Assembly (NCBI RefSeq): GCF_020497125.1
Contig: NC_059080.1
Coordinates: 47,061,563-47,125,562, forward strand
Direction of reading: 5' to 3'
DNA length: 64,000 nt
Origin: Mauremys mutica
Taxonomy: Eukaryota; Chordata; Testudines; Geoemydidae
This document shows positions 63,491-64,000 of the stretch, one piece after another (position 1 is the stretch's first letter; each line of letters starts with the position of its first letter). Position numbers and translations under genes: made by a program. The notes beneath the pieces were generated by a model. It made no database searches. It was given only the letters and a program-made list of their open reading frames with translations, and had not been told where the DNA came from.

Positions 63491-64000
63491 TGTGTGTGGT
63501 GATGGGGTGCTTTTAAAGGACCAATGTCCCATCTTGAAAGATGGGTGAAGGGTGCTGAGTTGGGACAGCCTTTCACCCATAAACCACCCTCACCCTGCAT
63601 TACAGTGTCTATTCTAGGCTGATTAAATATTAAAACAATTCATTTTGTACTTAAACTGTTTCGATGGCCCCTGCTGATGGCAGCTTTGAAGTCTGCAGCC
63701 AAAGGGTTTAGCTCTTTGGGTTTTTTCCTTTCCCTTTTTAATTTCCAGGTTTGCCGGGGAGGCTCATGAGCAGCCATGCCTGGTTTTCCGATGCCAGCGG
63801 TTGTTTGTACGACCCAGTCTCGTGTACAGCTGTTGGAGGGCGTGCTGGCCTGCACGCAAAGGAGACGGTTCAGTCGAGCTCATCTCAGATGTGTGCTGTG
63901 CCGTAAGGTGTATGAGCAAAGAGGGGACATGGGTGGGTTTGGGGTCCGGAAAAGCATCATTGACACCTCTCCTGGACCAGGCATGAGGTCCCATCCTGGT
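63491..64000. other. Unrecognised DNA at the window end
   Basis: No repeat or coding signal recognised. Confidence 0.3.

Noticed and set aside
1..64000. CRISPR array, rRNA or functional tRNA genes
   Set aside because: No regularly spaced repeat-spacer pattern and no rRNA blocks; the tRNA-like stretches at 6243-6320, 9653-9720 and 50335-50360 belong to SINE or MIR heads.

Overview
This window reads as vertebrate genomic DNA from a sauropsid, most likely a turtle. The evidence is a tRNA-derived SINE of the turtle PolIII/CR1-tailed type near 9.65 kb, several CR1 LINE copies (one nearly full length), Penelope-like retroelement tails, PIF/Harbinger elements with GTCTACAC-type ends and their MITEs, and old MIR-type amniote repeats. 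I found no exon of a recognisable host gene and no bacterial-type feature. Nearly all coding capacity belongs to mobile elements.

Layout. 1-3545: a ~300-bp inverted repeat (1-310 versus 3243-3545) around a 2.9-kb interior that holds a CR1 piece and a hAT MITE. 3.5-14.5 kb: mostly unrecognised DNA with MIRs, palindromic MITEs, one SINE and a CR1 interrupted by a Penelope tail. 14.5-16.1 kb: one Penelope-like element inside another; the inner one keeps a GIY-YIG endonuclease reading frame. 16.8-18.8 kb: a solo ERV LTR with a 5-bp target duplication, then a hAT element with an 8-bp duplication. 20.5-24.3 kb and 26.1-30.9 kb: two PIF/Harbinger elements in opposite orientation. The first keeps an apparently intact two-exon Myb/SANT gene; the second is a pseudogene copy. 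31.3-38.7 kb: a young Ty3/gypsy retrotransposon with 853-bp LTRs and one uninterrupted 1825-codon gag-pol frame whose Gag resembles the PNMA (paraneoplastic Ma antigen) family. 42-47 kb and 53.6-59.3 kb: nested stacks of an older LTR family (called LTR-1 here), hAT DNA and CR1. 48.1-48.8 kb: a second solo ERV LTR. 59-64 kb: MITEs and a CR1 tail split by a hAT element.

Insertion order can be read from interrupted sequence and target duplications. One LTR-1 copy (25544-38834, TAGA duplications) was split first by Harbinger copy 2 or by the gypsy element; both lie inside it. A second LTR-1 copy (44074-46884) carries a hAT element made of two inverted transposase 3' halves. A third (53629-59275) contains a hAT fragment that itself contains a 4.3-kb CR1.

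The strongest candidate for further work is the PNMA-type gypsy element: its LTRs differ at only five positions by eye, all the expected catalytic motifs are present, and its single frame is open. Second is a small reading frame antisense to the Myb/SANT intron, kept in both Harbinger copies. All alignments here were made by eye and family names are from memory of repeat families; no database search was possible.
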